Assembly (NCBI GenBank): GCA_021521415.1
Contig: JAIQDT010002838.1
Location: forward strand, 290,312 to 354,311
Source of the DNA: Bidens hawaiensis
Lineage: Eukaryota; Streptophyta; Magnoliopsida; Asterales; Asteraceae
DNA length: 64,000 nucleotides
Direction of reading: 5' to 3'
Shown here: one piece after another, positions 1-11,816 of the stretch
Numbering within the stretch: position 1 is the first letter of the stretch
Layout of the letters: the number at the start of each line of letters is the position of its first letter
Position numbers and translations under genes: made by a program
Notes under the pieces: generated by a model
The model's input: the letters and a program-made list of their open reading frames with translations, nothing else
The model's database searches: none
Told to the model about the DNA's origin: nothing

Positions 1-1672
1 TGTTTATACATATTAATTTTGCTTAACTTCTGCTCATTTTATTTTGTTTGTTATATTTTACAAGTTCCATGGTTATGAGTTCTAAGAGTCTATGTTTCGA
101 TTTAACCGTAAATAGCTCTAGACTGTAAACCGAACTTTTGTTTAAAGACTTTGTTGTTAACTTTTTGGTTGTAAAACTTAAGCATTTTCATTTGTACATT
201 ATTATACAAGTTCTTGGTTATTTGGGCATGTGGAAACCATCAAGGAATATATTGTGAGATGGAAATCAAACCAAACCGAACTAAATCGATCTTCACTCGC
301 TTAAGACACAAAAGTGTGTTTTTAGCTATCAAGACTTGTATATTTCTTTAAAAATCATTTATAAACTGATTTTGTTATTTTCTTAAGTACTTGGAAATGT
401 TGGATACAACTTGATCTCATAACAAAGTTTGGACCGACAAAACCGAATACTCGCTTAATGTGCGTTGTTAGTTCTAAAACGATAGAACTACATACTTGGT
501 TAAGTCTTAATAAGTTTTATTGAGTTATCTCATAACATTCATTATGTTGGAAAGTTGACTTTGGGTTTTACCAATTATCAAGACCCGAACCAATAACCCG
601 AACACTCGTTAAAGACTCGTTTTAGTATCTTTATCCCAAAGGAACTTGCATCTTTGCATTTTTCCCACCTTATTACTTAACATAGGTTAAGTAAATATTA
701 AGGTTAGATACTTTAACCCGGTTTCGAGCAAACTTACATTTTAAATGGTTATTATTATAAATTCTTAAATAGTTACATTTTAAACCTTGAACTTTAATTG
801 TTTTACCTTTTCGCAACAATTATTTTTAAAGATCTTCAAGACAACCTTTCTAAATCCAAGACTTTCTTTTATTTAGGCTTCATACGTTAAACTCATCGTT
901 CCGGTATATCTCCAAATTATCATCTTTCAAGTTTATTACTTGAACGTGAGTACTTTCATACCCCGTTTTCCATCTTTCGTTTTGGGGTGACATTTCATTC
1001 TTATTCAAATTAAATGCTTTATACTTGAGTCTTAAACCACAAACGTTATTGTATACCTTACTTAAATAAATGCTAGATTTGATGTTCTATGTTTATATGT
1101 TTATATGTTTATATGCTAGTGTGTTTATCGCTTTTGGAAGGTTGATTCATAAATCCGTGATCTATCTGGTATTCTCTTATAGCACGGTGCCGTTAATGTA
1201 TTCTTATTAACGACCTCATGAAATTCGAATCTATATGGTATTCTCCTATAGACGGTGCCGCTAATGTATTCTTATTAGCGACCTTATATTATCCAAATTA
1301 TTGTATTTATTTATTGTTTCGTATGCAAGATTTGTGGCTTTTCTTATTATATACTTATATGCTAAAAAATATGAATTGCTCACCAGCATTTGTGTTGATA
1401 AACTTTATTTTATGAAATGTTACAGGTTTGCATTTAGGTTGATTATGGAGCTTGAAGAAAAACGTCACAAATACCTTTAGGATATTAGCAAAAATGAACA
1501 ATTTATGATTTGCTATATTTTGTTATATTTGTCTTATGAATATTGTTGTGTGACATTTGATGTTGTGAAATGAAATGAGTTGTTTAAATATTGTAGCTTT
1601 AAATAGTGTCATTCGCTTATGGGCAATCGTTACATCCTGGCATATTCCGTCACCTTTGGTCGGGGTGTGACA
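1..1672 (+). mobile_element. 3' part of a gypsy-type LTR (runs off the window start)
   Basis: The + strand ends in GGGGTGTGACA at 1672, the complement of the TGTCACACCCCGACC start common to large Ty3/gypsy LTRs in composites. The opposite TG end is not found in the window, so the LTR probably begins before base 1. By comparison with the gypsy copy at 47484-56297, where coding is opposite to a TGTAACACCCC left edge, this LTR would belong to a + strand element. No internal coding region follows, so it is a solo LTR or a broken copy. The interior is AT-rich and has no credible ORF. The class is inferred from the end motif only. Confidence 0.5.
1161..1284. repeat. Imperfect direct duplication inside the LTR
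   Basis: Two copies of about 55 bp (1161-1216 and 1230-1284) share TGGTATTCTC, ACGGTGCCG and TAATGTATTCTTATTA. In each copy the TTA(A/G)CGACC end changes with the upstream CCG(T/C)TAA, so GTTAA..TTAAC and GCTAA..TTAGC keep a small inverted pair in both copies. Confidence 0.7.
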
Positions 1673-1887
1673 AACTAGCTTTTCACTAATGGGGTTAGAC
1701 GCCGTTAATTTTTGCTGACGTGGATGCTTATGTGACAAAAAAATGTTTAAAACTATTTTTTTTATTAAATTCTTATAAGTCCTGGGGATGTGTAATGAAA
1801 TATTGAAATAAACATTCATCTTCTTCTCGTCCCTTCAAGCACACCTTTCCCGCGACACTCTAGCCACCTATTGCACGTTTTTCAGCG

Positions 1888-2120
1888 GAAATTAAACACC
1901 CGAATCATGACCGTACCCGACAATTAATACCACCGTTTAACTCGTAGCACCAAACCAAGCTTCAGGCAGTTGCTCTGAACTTCCGACACCACCCCGACCA
2001 CCTCTCACTTGTTTTTCGAAAAGAACTAAACACCCCAATCATGACCAAAACCAATAATTAATACCACCATTTGACTTGTAACCACCGAGCTTCACGCAAT
2101 TGTTTAGAACCGTCAGTTGT
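1888..2120. repeat. Diverged tandem duplication, offset 134 bp
   Basis: Two copies of about 100 bp, starting near 1891 and 2025, share TAAACACC, AATCATGACC, AATTAATACCACC and AGCTTCA. They lie in a gene-free spacer just after the first LTR fragment. No coding or promoter signal is visible here. Confidence 0.65.
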
Positions 2121-2174
2121 ATAATTAACGCCAATTTAATAGAGCGAAATTTGGGAATCCACCATACTTTGATT

Positions 2175-2177
2175 CTC

Positions 2178-2212
<35 letters not shown>
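2175..2212. repeat. (CT)n microsatellite
   Basis: An almost pure CT tract with one TA interruption. It could be a pyrimidine patch of an old promoter or simple slippage; nothing around it supports a gene. Confidence 0.9.
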
Positions 2213-3120
2213 AACGTCGTCGCAGTTTGTTTTCCAGCAAAGCCATGGTATTGAAATGGGCATCAATTGAAGTAATTAATCACACCAATCGATTAGCTTT
2301 TCAATTCCGACCATGTTTAATGTAACAATCGATTGTCGTTTCGATAATTATTTGGGTGCTTAATTATCGCCAGAAATGCGCAATAGGTGGTCGGAGTGGA
2401 ACTTGTCGCCGTGGAAGAAGAAAAAAATATTATTATTTTATTAATATGTGTTATATATATATATATATATATATTATTACTATTGTAGCCACTGCACCAT
2501 TACACCCCAATAATAAATTCTTACCCCTTGCTTACTGGGCGCCACACGGCACAAAACGTCCCAATTTATAGCCCCTCCACTACGCATAGTCATATGGATG
2601 TCTTCGCTCGTATAAATGATGAAAGGTTCAAATCCAATATTAAATAAAAATAATGTAACATTTGTCCTTAAAAAAAAGCTTCATAGTGTGTTGCCCTAAC
2701 TAACTAGGGGTTTATTTATCCTGTTTGAGGGCTATCCAAGTTTAATGAGACCATAAGCCGTGAAATTTATTGTTTGATTATAAAGGTTTTCACAAATAAT
2801 CGAGATGTTATAACCCATTTAAGAACTATCGGGGCCGGTGAGGCCCATACTCCCGAATTCGGGTAAAAAGAATGAGAAACCTCAAATCACAAATCAATCA
2901 ATCTGGTGGTTTGAAAGAGGTGAGAGCAACCTGAGAGTCACACATAAGATTTTATGGTAGACACTTATATAGATAAATTAAAGGTATCTGCGTAAAACAA
3001 TTTAACATCCACTTTGGTTGTTTAGGTTGCTCTTTAGGGTTTTGAAATTTATTTATTGTACTTTCTTTTATCATACAGAGTTTAGTTATTAATATTAGAG
3101 AGTCTGAACTTGATGTAACT
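2213..3120. other. Spacer with no recognised gene
   Basis: AT-rich sequence with a short (TA)n run near 2455-2473. The short open frames here have no recognisable composition or motif. The last bases (3113-3120, atgtaact) form the left target duplication of the next element. Confidence 0.6.
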
Positions 3121-3325
3121 TAGGGACGAGATCGGTACCGTACCGAACCGAAAATCCTGATCCTGAAAATCATATTTTTTTTTGTTTTGGTACCGTAATC
3201 GAAATGTTTGGTTCGGTACTCGTAGGTACCGACATTTAGGTAAAATTGGGGAAATATCGGTACCATAGCGGTACCAAACACTCAAAATTTCGGTACTGAT
3301 ACCAAGCCGAATTTGCTTATCCCCA
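3121..3325. mobile_element. hAT-like MITE, 205 bp
   Basis: The ends are imperfect inverted repeats: TAGGGACGAG on the left and, read on the - strand, TGGGGATAAG on the right. The 8-bp flanks atgtaact (3113-3120) and atgtagct (3326-3333) match at 7 of 8, the target-duplication length expected of hAT transposons. The interior is rich in GGTACCG / CGGTACC inverted motifs and so can fold back. There is no transposase, so it is non-autonomous. The class call rests on TSD length and end style. Confidence 0.65.
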
Positions 3326-3480
3326 ATGTAGCTAGGGTTTATGTGTATGAATTCAATCTAGCTAACTTAAGTGCTCGTATACAACATCTCAAGTTAGTCC
3401 AAGTGATTAAGGGTTTTGCTTTAAAGCTTTACTAGTAGGGTCCTTGCTTCAAATTCAACAAGTGTGTCATTATAAGAGTG

Positions 3481-4017
3481 GGGTCAGGTTATTTTAATAA
3501 AGGGGAACAAATAAGAATGATGAGAAGTATTTGTGGTATAAAAAACCCTTAAAAATTAAATAAAAAAAACTCAAAATTTTAAAAGAAATAAAAAATACAG
3601 TAATGTTAAGGAAAAAAGATCATTGTGTCTTTTTGTTTATTAATGTGTTTTTTTGTTTATTTCCGTCATTAATTGTGTCTTTTTTTTATATTGTGTTATA
3701 TTTTTCAACATTATGTTATATTTTATTCAACGTTGTGTTTATATTTTGTGAGCTGTTGTGCCTGTTTTTATTTATAATTGTGTCTTTTGTTAATTTTCAT
3801 CATTCTATCTTTTTTCTCGGCATTGTGTCTTTTCATCGTTTTTTTTAACAGAATGACGGGAAACATTTTAGTTTTAAAATATATTTATTTTTTATTTATA
3901 TTTTGAGTTATGATTTTTTTTATTTATATTTTTTGATATTTTTATGGGTTGTTTGTATAGCCATAAATCATTCTCACACTTCTCATTTTTTTCTACCTTT
4001 ATATTTTAACTTTACCC
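3481..4017. mobile_element. MULE-like inverted-repeat element 1, 537 bp
   Basis: The left end GGGTCAGGTTATTTT and the right end (read on the - strand GGGTAAAGTTAAAAT) form imperfect terminal inverted repeats. They are flanked by tataagagtg (3471-3480) and tataagggtg (4018-4027), a near-perfect 10-bp target duplication; 9-11 bp is typical of Mutator-like elements. The interior (about 3600-3840) is a low-complexity run of (c)attgtgtctttt motifs. The open frame through it is repeat-derived, not a gene. The same end sequences and motif recur in the element at 4642-6127. No transposase is present. Confidence 0.65.
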
Positions 4018-4027
4018 TATAAGGGTG

Positions 4028-4632
4028 AGAACACCACTATTTTTGAAGCAAACTTGAATAAAAAGATGATAAATGTTATAATTACTTGAAAAATACACCG
4101 TTGCCATCAACCTTATGACGTATAAAAAAGTGTTCATATATGAAGTTTATTACTTATTTAAAATTTAACTCATCTGTCATCGTGGCTACGATGAAGTATC
4201 ATAAAAATATATAGGTATTTATTGTAATGATATTTATCGTAACTAAAAGTTATAATTTAGTTAAACTTTACTTTATAAAATTATAATAACTATAATCATA
4301 CACTCGTTTAAATAAATAATAATACACATTCTTATGATAATTTTTATTATTTTATAGATTTCTTAAGATGAGTTATAATAAAAGACAAAGATGATGGTCC
4401 CTAGCTATATGCATAGGCATGATGATATGTAGTATCAAGTGCACAGCAACGAAATCCTCGTGTTGTCTTGTGTCTAATAATCATATTTGATTTCAAGGGT
4501 ATATTTTTTCTTTGCTTGGCTTGAATTCACGTGGCCAAGCAGAAAGTTGAGTTTGAACTCAGGTTAGTTTGAATACAAACTACCTCAGATAAAAGTTAAT
4601 CCGAATTTTAAACAAGCCAATTTGATAAGGCT
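4028..4632. other. Spacer, no gene seen
   Basis: AT-rich DNA between two related inverted-repeat elements. I see no ORF, RNA gene or repeat worth naming. Confidence 0.6.
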
Positions 4633-4920
4633 TGTATTCATGGGTCAAGTTATTATACAAATGGGAATAAAAATAAATAAATAAAAAGTCATAATTAATT
4701 GACATGTGTTAAGTACGGATCAAAGGAAAAATGGTGTATAAGTAATATTACACATTTTCCCTCTCCACATGTAAGTCACATGTTAATCCCCTATCATTTT
4801 TAAACGTCTATAACTTTTTCATATGATATATTTAAAAAAATAAAATTCACCATAATAATAAGCGTGTTTTACCTTTAATATGAGTATAATTTTGTTATAT
4901 AAGAATAAAAAATAATTTAC

Positions 4921-5037
4921 GTCATTGTGTCTTTTTTGCTTACCATTGTGTCTTTTTTCGTCATTGTGTCTTTCTGTTTATTATTGTGTTTTTTCGCCAT
5001 TGTGTCTTTCAACTGATCATTGTGTTTTTATTTAAAT
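4921..5037. repeat. CATTGTGTC(T)n motif run, left half of element 2
   Basis: About six copies of cattgtgtcttttt spaced 15-25 bp apart, the opposite orientation to the array that starts near 5117. The two form the inner part of the foldback. Confidence 0.75.
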
Positions 5038-5056
5038 ACTAATAACACCGTTGTGT

Positions 5057-5059
<3 letters not shown>

Positions 5060-5087
<28 letters not shown>

Positions 5088-5088
5088 A
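5060..5088. repeat. (TA)n microsatellite at the fold centre
   Basis: A near-pure TA tract between the CATTGTGTC run and the GACACAATG array, close to the symmetry centre of the foldback element. Confidence 0.8.
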
Positions 5089-5116
5089 TGAAAACTACCA
5101 ACAAATTATCTAATAC

Positions 5117-5588
5117 ATAAAACACAATGATGAATGCATATTTCACAATAACATGAAATGTAAAACACAATAATGAATACATATAATATAACAACACAAT
5201 GGCCTGAAACGTAAGACACAATGGTAAATACATATAACACAATGACCTTAAACATAAGACACAGTGGTAAATACATATGACACAATGACCTCAAACGTAA
5301 GACACAGTAGTAAATACATATAACACAATGACCTTAAACGTAAGACGCAATGGTAAATACATATAACACAATGACCTTAAACGTAAGACGCAACGGTAAA
5401 TACATATAATACAATGGTCTAAAACGTAAGAGACAATGGTAAATAAATATAACACAATGACCTTAAGCGTAAGACACAATGGTAAATACACATAACACAA
5501 TGACCTTGACACAATAGTAAATACATATAACACAATAACCTTAAACGTAAGACACAATGGTAAATACATATAACACAATGGAATCTAC
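5117..5588. repeat. About 11-unit minisatellite, 43-bp unit
   Basis: Each unit reads roughly taagacacaatggtaaatac followed by atataacacaatgacctt and aaacg, with scattered substitutions and one shortened unit near 5508. Each unit carries two ACACAATG motifs. The open frames on the - strand through this block are repeat translations. Confidence 0.85.
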
Positions 5589-6136
5589 ATATACACAACT
5601 TTAACGTACTACACAATCAACATAAAGCAAAATGTTGAGCACAAAGACACAGTGACAAACGAAAGACACAATGACGTAATCTTTGTTTTAATTTTGTATC
5701 TTTAATATGAGTATCAATTGAAAAACATAATGACCAAAATGTATAACACAATGCATAGAAAAACCCAATTAAAAAACATAATGCATAACCAAATAACACA
5801 ATACAAAAAACCCACCAACTTTTTTTTTTAATATTTATATAACAATATGATATTCATATTAAAGATAAAAAACGCTCGTTATTATGGTAAAAAAATTTCT
5901 AAAAAAACGTCGTATGAAAAAATTATAAACATTTTAAAATGATGGAGGAATTGACATTTGCCTCGCATGTGGAGAGAGAGAGTCATCATAAGTGGGTTAT
6001 TACCTTCATGCCTTTTTCATCAATTTTTTTTTTCAAATTAATCACCACCATCCAAATCTAAGATCAATGAATTAGATTCCTTCTCACCCTTCTCATTTTT
6101 ATTGTCCTTTGTATTTTAACTTTACTCTGAATTCAA

Positions 6137-7225
6137 ATAGTTGAGCTAAAAGTTAGAGCTTGAACTTAATTCAGTTAGAGATCAAGTCAGCTCAGTTTGG
6201 TTTTTATAGAAAGAAAAACTAACATATATCAAAACGAAAAATTAGGGTTGCTCGGGTGGCAAGATAAACACCAGTCAACCCATCAAAATTAGATCGTACA
6301 ATATTGTTAAAGGTCGGATAAAATAGGCAATATTTAAATAAATTGGTTGGGACTAAGATTGTCAATCTAAAAGGAGATTAACATAAATAACCCCATCGAA
6401 CCACATAATAGTAAGACACATGCCCGACCCATAGGGTGGGCAGAGAGGGCAACGGCCCAAGGCCCATTATCTTTTAGGGCCCGTAACTATTTTACGCATT
6501 TATTATATAATATATAAACAAACCAATCCATGTTAAAAGTTGTAAATTGATGCAACTGGTAAGACGCCATTCCTTCATTTAGATTGCTCGGATTCGATTC
6601 TTGCATCTGACAGTTTTTTTTTATATTATTTGTTGCTCAACATTGCATTTAATAGTTTTTTCTTTTTGAATTTTACATGTTGACAGTCAATATGAAGCAC
6701 AAGCCACTAAAATTTGGGTCCAATCTTATTTGATTTTATTCTTATTTGCTTGCTAGTTTACTTAATATGCCAGTGTGTCTTATGTTTCTTTATTTTTTAT
6801 ATATAAAAACCAAAATAACTTTTAATTTAAAATAAAAATGTTACAAGATACTAAATTGTTTAAGTATACAAATTTGACCATTTTTACAATAACTTTGTTA
6901 ATTGTTATCATAATATCGTTGTAATATTGAAATTTTGTATATAAGTAATTGTTTTTTTTTTATTTTTAGGTTTCATTTTTTCATTTGCCCTGAGCCCTCG
7001 AATTTTAGAGGATTCTAGGGGACGGTCCTTATAATAAACCATAAAATGAAAGTAAGGAAATGAAAGAAGGAAAATTCCATCCCACATTGGTGGAGGAAAG
7101 GAAAGGAGAGGCTTTCACCTTAGTATAAATAGAAGTGTAAGTATCTTGTCCCACATCGCTAGATTATAAAACTAGTGAACTCTTTATAAGAAAGGAAATT
7201 TCTATGTTAATGTTCTTATAAGACA
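6137..7225. other. Spacer with fragments, no gene
   Basis: A GGGCCC-rich patch (6420-6490) and a similar one (6985-7030) could be the ends of an old transposon, but no target duplication was found. Around 7075-7165 there is an LTR-promoter-like stretch, with TCCCACATTGG, a TATAAATAG box near 7123 and TCCCACATCGC, but no second copy to prove an LTR. Confidence 0.4.
6540..6625 (+). mobile_element. Possible tRNA-derived SINE head
   Basis: TGCAACTGGTAAGACG resembles a Pol III A box and CGGATTCGATTCT about 35 bp later resembles a B box; a run of nine or ten T follows near 6613. This is the spacing of a tRNA-related SINE head or tRNA relic. No target duplication or 3' tail was established. Confidence 0.3.
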
Positions 7226-8581
7226 TATCACACCCAGTGGTCGCACGGGCTAAGTGCGATGGGCGCAATGTGACGCTTTGATGGCGCACTTTGCACTTCG
7301 TTGGGAATTAAGATTTTTTTTTTTAAAAAAATAATATAAAAATCCTTCCATCGCAATACGCGACGGGTTTAGACTACCCATCGCGTACCGCGAAGTGGAG
7401 GTTACGTAGATGACACGTAGCCTGCCACGTGGCAGGCCTAGGGCTGAGTCGACATAGCTATAAGATTCTTCGCGATACGCGACGGCCTTTGCCCATAGCC
7501 ATCGCGTACCGCGATGGGGTCCAAAATCAGCTATAAATAGGTGGGCAACGGGACTTCATTTCTTGTCCAAATTTTCTGATCTCTCTCTCTAAATTCTCAC
7601 ACACATAAGAGTATAGTATAATACCGAGTGTCGTAACGATATCCTATCCAATCGAAAGAAATATACACGTATCCAAAAGCTCTGCCTGTTAAGGTATGAC
7701 ATTGTGCCATCGTGTAAAGTTTCTACTTTCGTGATTATCGTTATGATTATTGGTTTTATACTAACCTAGACATACTACATTGTGGTTTATCCTAGGTGCT
7801 TAATACCAAGAGGCGTTTTCTTTAATTGTAAACTTGCAAGGTGAGACATTCAAGTTTTTGTATCACTCACATTTGTGTGAGACAACTATTTTTCCGATAT
7901 TGTCATGATGATTTCAAAACCTATAAAACTCATGACAAATGGTCTAAATGTTTTCAAATATATTTTTAAAGTATTTTAAATACATTATAGTGATTAAGTC
8001 TCTGTAGACTTACGGGATGGTTAGTACTGGTATTGTGAGGTTTTGTATACAAGGCTTGCCTACTGGGCTATTACACGTTACTTATTGGACAATTGTTAGC
8101 CAATAAGTAATATGACCACAGTCATAGATACGGTCGAGTGACATGTACCTTTCAGTAATTTGTAAGCAGGCAGATGTAAAAACATCTTAATGCTGTAACT
8201 GTAAAATATGTCATTTACAAATGAATGTACTCACCAGTATTTCTTGCTGATCAAATATTTTAAACATGTTTCAGGTGACTTGTTAGAGACAAAGGAATAA
8301 TGCCTGCGGGCTTCCAACTTAAATAAGTGGTTCGTCATCAGAATAAAAAAACGTGTTTTGTAAATAAGGGTTTAACCCTATAAAACTTATGTTTTGATCA
8401 AAAGGGATTAAATTCCCGGTTTATCATAATAATAATCATGGTGTTTTTATAACTCTGATCATTTTTCCTAACTACGGTTCTGATGAAACATTCCGCTGCA
8501 AAATAATTTAATAAACACCGATACCACCAATCAATGTTCACGGCTTCCCATCCCGGGGTATAGGGATCGGGGGCTGTGACA
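7226..8581 (+). mobile_element. Probable solo LTR, gypsy-type
   Basis: The left edge TATCACACCC (a TGTCACACC with one change) and the right edge GGGGCTGTGACA are the inverted ends of a 1.36-kb LTR. A TATAAATA box lies at 7532-7539, so transcription is on the + strand. No gag-pol follows, which suggests a solo LTR. The flanks agaca and atcct do not match, so either recombination removed the duplication or the left edge is misplaced. Confidence 0.55.
7345..7539 (+). promoter_or_regulatory. LTR core promoter with CG-rich dyads
   Basis: Four CG-rich dyads of the TCGCGTACCGCGA / CGCGATACGCGA type stand at about 7350, 7380, 7468 and 7499, just upstream of TATAAATA (7532-7539). The last is a clean palindrome: CCATCGCG (7499-7506), spacer tac, CGCGATGG (7510-7517). 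A CT-rich leader follows the TATA box. A role as a dimer-binding site or as a methylation-dense U3 is inference. Confidence 0.5.
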
Positions 8582-9530
8582 ATCCTGGTAAGACATAATA
8601 AATAAATTATACCGTAGGCAAGAAAAAAATTAAGTGACTTGAGACTATGATTGTTTCGTATGATTTCTATAATACACATGCATATATCATATTTGCAATC
8701 ATTAAAATAAACCCTAATTTAAAATGCCAAACGAATTTTTCAATATATAGAATTTGATAATTCAACTATGGCAGAATGAATGAATTTATAAACCTTCATT
8801 TGAATGACATTTGACGTGAAATACGTTTGTGCCCAAGTACTATGAACCATAAAAGAGTTGGGTTATGACATGTATATATGTAGGTGAGTGGGTGCCAGAG
8901 TATACCAAAAACCCCACATGTGACCATTTAAAATTAACTCAAACATGACTTGCCACCAACAAATTAATACTTTAAAATTTAAAGATTGATTAAAGGTGGT
9001 CAAACTTACTTAAAGACATACTTGCTTATATATAAATATGTATAAATATTTTAAGTTTAGTTTTGTACCTAAAATAAAATTCACATGTCATTTGTTTTGT
9101 TACTGTCACACCGTAGATAAGTAACCTTGTTACAACTTACAAAACTAGAGTGTACCATTCTTATTTTAATTATATGATAAGGGTGTTTGAGATTTGAGGT
9201 TTTTGAGAGTTGAGAGCCAAGATGTCAAGTTGTAAAATTGAGGGATTAATTTCATCGGACCAAGGATTAATATGACGTGTTTAGCATTCTGGTTAAGACA
9301 GTAGATCTGTTTGGTCTGTGTAGATTGCAAAAGACTATTACATGTGATATTTGAATGTTTTAACTAATAATATGAACGTAAATTTTATAAAATTGAGGTA
9401 TATGATTAATGTAACTAAATATGTTAATTACAAAACGATTAGTATAGTTTAGATTTAAATAATGTAATTGATAAGGTTAATAAGATAATACAATGTAAGA
9501 ATAATATATAATAATATAAAGAAAATATCA
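8582..9530. other. AT-rich spacer, nothing seen
   Basis: No gene, RNA or structured repeat found. The sequence is strongly AT-rich towards 9400-9520. Confidence 0.6.
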
Positions 9531-10257
9531 AATAAGAAGTTTGATTTTCCTAAGAAGGCTAGGAAGGAGGGTATTTTTGTCTAATACATTAATATTGAAA
9601 ACTCACTTAATTTAATTTCAAAAACTCACTTAATTAAACCCACTTAAATTTTCACTTATCTCTTACAACCACCGCCGCCCACCGCCACTCACCGCCACCA
9701 CCTTGCCGGAAAAGTCTTCGTAAATTTCGCCATAAAATAAAACACTATGAAAAGCACAATGAAAAAGACACAATGTAAAAAACACAATGAAAAAAACACT
9801 ACGAAAATTAAAACACAATGACAAAAACACAATTAAATAACACCATGTAAAAATACAATACAAAAAAACACTATGAAAAAATAAAACACAATTGTATAAC
9901 ACAATTTTGTAAAACACAATTATGGTAAAACACACTTTGTAAAAACCCACGATTTTTTTTTTATTTTTATAAAACAATATGGTACTCATATAAAAGATAA
10001 AAAAACACTCGTTTTTATGGTGAAATTGTTTTGAAAAAAAATGTCCTATAAAAAATTATGGACGTTTTAAAATGATGGGAGAATTTGACATGTGCCTTGT
10101 ATGTGGAGAGAGAAAGTCAACAAATGTGTTATCCCTATTATGCTCTTACCCTTGTTTTACACTTGATGATTTCTCTAATCTAATCTCAACCATTCAATTC
10201 TCAAATGAATGGACAAGATTATTTCATATCCTTCCTAGGAAAACTAATCTTCTTATT
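9531..10257. mobile_element. MULE-like inverted-repeat element 3, 727 bp
   Basis: The left end AATAAGAAGTTTGATTTTCC and the right end (on the - strand AATAAGAAGATTAGTTTTCC) are clear terminal inverted repeats, each continuing into AGGAAGG. These outer ends differ from elements 1 and 2. The inside shares their ACACAATG runs (9740-9940) and the block aaaatgatgggagaatttgaca...catgtgga (about 10070-10105), also found in element 2 near 5936-5975. No convincing target duplication and no transposase were found. Confidence 0.55.
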
Positions 10258-11391
10258 ATAACTCAACCCTAATAATATATATTTATATATGGCTATTATA
10301 ATCATTTATATTATAATATATCAAAATATTAAATATATCTTATTATATATTAGTTTGGTAATTGTTGATGGACCATATTACCTATAATTAACTAATAAAG
10401 GGTTTCCCTTTGGGTGTATATATAGAGAGATAAATATTAACATCATAATCTAATCACACACACACATAACAATTTTGTGTGCCTCCTCTCTCATAAAACC
10501 GGGTTCCTCTCAAGAACCCTAAAACCATCATTAACTATACATCCTAAAGGGGAACTCGACCAAGATGACAAACATGTCGACTATCTTATACTCTGCTGCG
10601 ATTACTATTCTCCATGCTGTAACAGGTTCATAGATTTAATATTTATCATGTTTTATATTACTTACATGAAGAACTGATCAACATGTGACATCAGAGTGAT
10701 GTTGATTAATCAGTTCTTCATGTTTTCCCTAAATCTGGAATTGAATCAAAAGATATGGACTAAAACTTGATAAACCCTAATTTTTTGGTTTCTTTTTCAT
10801 GTTCAATTACGAAAACAATATATGAAACCGTTTAAAATCGCTAAATTTCATATTTAATGAACCCTAATATTTCGAAATCTGTTAAAATCATGTTTAAAGA
10901 TTTCGATTCCAGTTTTTTGTATATGTTTAATAATTAAAATTTTCAACGATGTTATTCGTGTTCATCATAATTTTTTGAAAATTATAACATATTTTGGTTC
11001 AAATCTGGATTAAAATCTGTTAAAGTTAATTTAGGGATATAATTTTCTAAATCTTGAATTAATTAAAAGTTTTGATATTTTCTTAAAAGATTTGAATCCC
11101 ATTAAAATAGGAAATAGATATAATTGTTACTCATTAAAAGATTTGAACCAAATCTTATTATTATCCTTTTAGTTTTCGAAATATGTTTAGGGATCAACTA
11201 GTTTACGGAATTATTTGTGTGGGTTTTATTATTTTTTTGTGTTTTCAGTTTAATTAGGATAATATTAATTTTTGGATTTTAGAGTTCTCGGATTTTAAAT
11301 TATATCGCCTTATACGGGTGTTTTTTTTGGGAATGGTTTTCCAATCTTCTTCCCGACACGCTGATTTTCCGAAAAATCATTACTTTACCCT
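10258..11391. other. Spacer with a promoter-like stretch, no gene
   Basis: TATATATAGAGAG at about 10417 followed by a CA-rich leader (10450-10500) and TGACATCAGAGTG near 10686 recalls an old LTR followed by a methionine-tRNA binding site, but no repeat partner exists. The rest (10740-11390) is AT-rich without features. Confidence 0.4.
10665..10722. repeat. Hairpin-forming inverted repeat
   Basis: CATGAAGAACTGATCAACAT (10665-10684) pairs with ATGTTGATTAATCAGTTCTTCATG (right arm about 10698-10722) around a loop of roughly 14 nt. The arms are perfect except for two or three extra bases in the right arm. Confidence 0.75.
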
Positions 11392-11816
11392 TGTAAGGCC
11401 CCGTTACCGATAGCCCTACTTTGATGTTGGATTTACTCATAAACACAGTTCTTATAAATCAGAGTTAATTAAAACTTTCGCGGAATATAAAATATTAATA
11501 ATTCATTACAAAACATTTAATCTTTTCTTTAAAACCATAACATAAGACATTATAGTTAAAACATCGTTTTTTTCTATCTTCATATGCCAGCCGTTCAATC
11601 CATGCCATGTGTCATCCTCATGCCTTCTCGATAAACATATATACCTGCGTGCATACTAAATGTCAGCTACGCTGAGTGAGTTCTAGTTAATCAGGCGACA
11701 GACAATACATACACATATCTTACATACATACATATCTTATCCTTGTATAAATATCCATAAGAGGACGTCACATAATATCTATTAAAATAACTATTACTAT
11801 TATCCTACTATCTATA

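Larger units (their letters stand above)
4642..6127. mobile_element. MULE-like foldback element 2 with internal CACAATG arrays, about 1.5 kb
   Basis: The outer ends match element 1: GGGTCAAGTTATTATAC on the left, and on the right AATACAAAGG read on the - strand. Flanks tgtattcat (4633-4641) and tgaattcaa (6128-6136) match at 7 of 9, so the target duplication is plausible. Inner arms at about 4742-4905 and 5826-6003 are inverted copies of each other, both containing a CTCTCCACATG-type block and a TTTTTCATA(T/C)GA block. Between them, the left half repeats CATTGTGTC and the right half repeats GACACAATG, so the whole element can fold back. No transposase is visible. Open frames inside are translations of repeats. 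Confidence 0.6.

Noticed and set aside
3603..3848. Open frame of about 80 codons on the + strand
   Set aside because: It is a translation of the cattgtgtctttt repeat inside a MULE-like element; Phe/Leu/Cys-rich nonsense.
5117..5588. Possible CRISPR-like array
   Set aside because: The repeats are contiguous and diverged with no unique spacers, in a plant nuclear context; it is a minisatellite.
5039..5799. Several - strand frames rich in Cys, Tyr and Leu
   Set aside because: They overlap in different frames across a 43-bp minisatellite, so they are repeat translations.
6420..7030. hAT or CACTA element with GGGCCC-rich ends
   Set aside because: The two GGGCCC-rich patches look more like direct than inverted copies and no target duplication was found.
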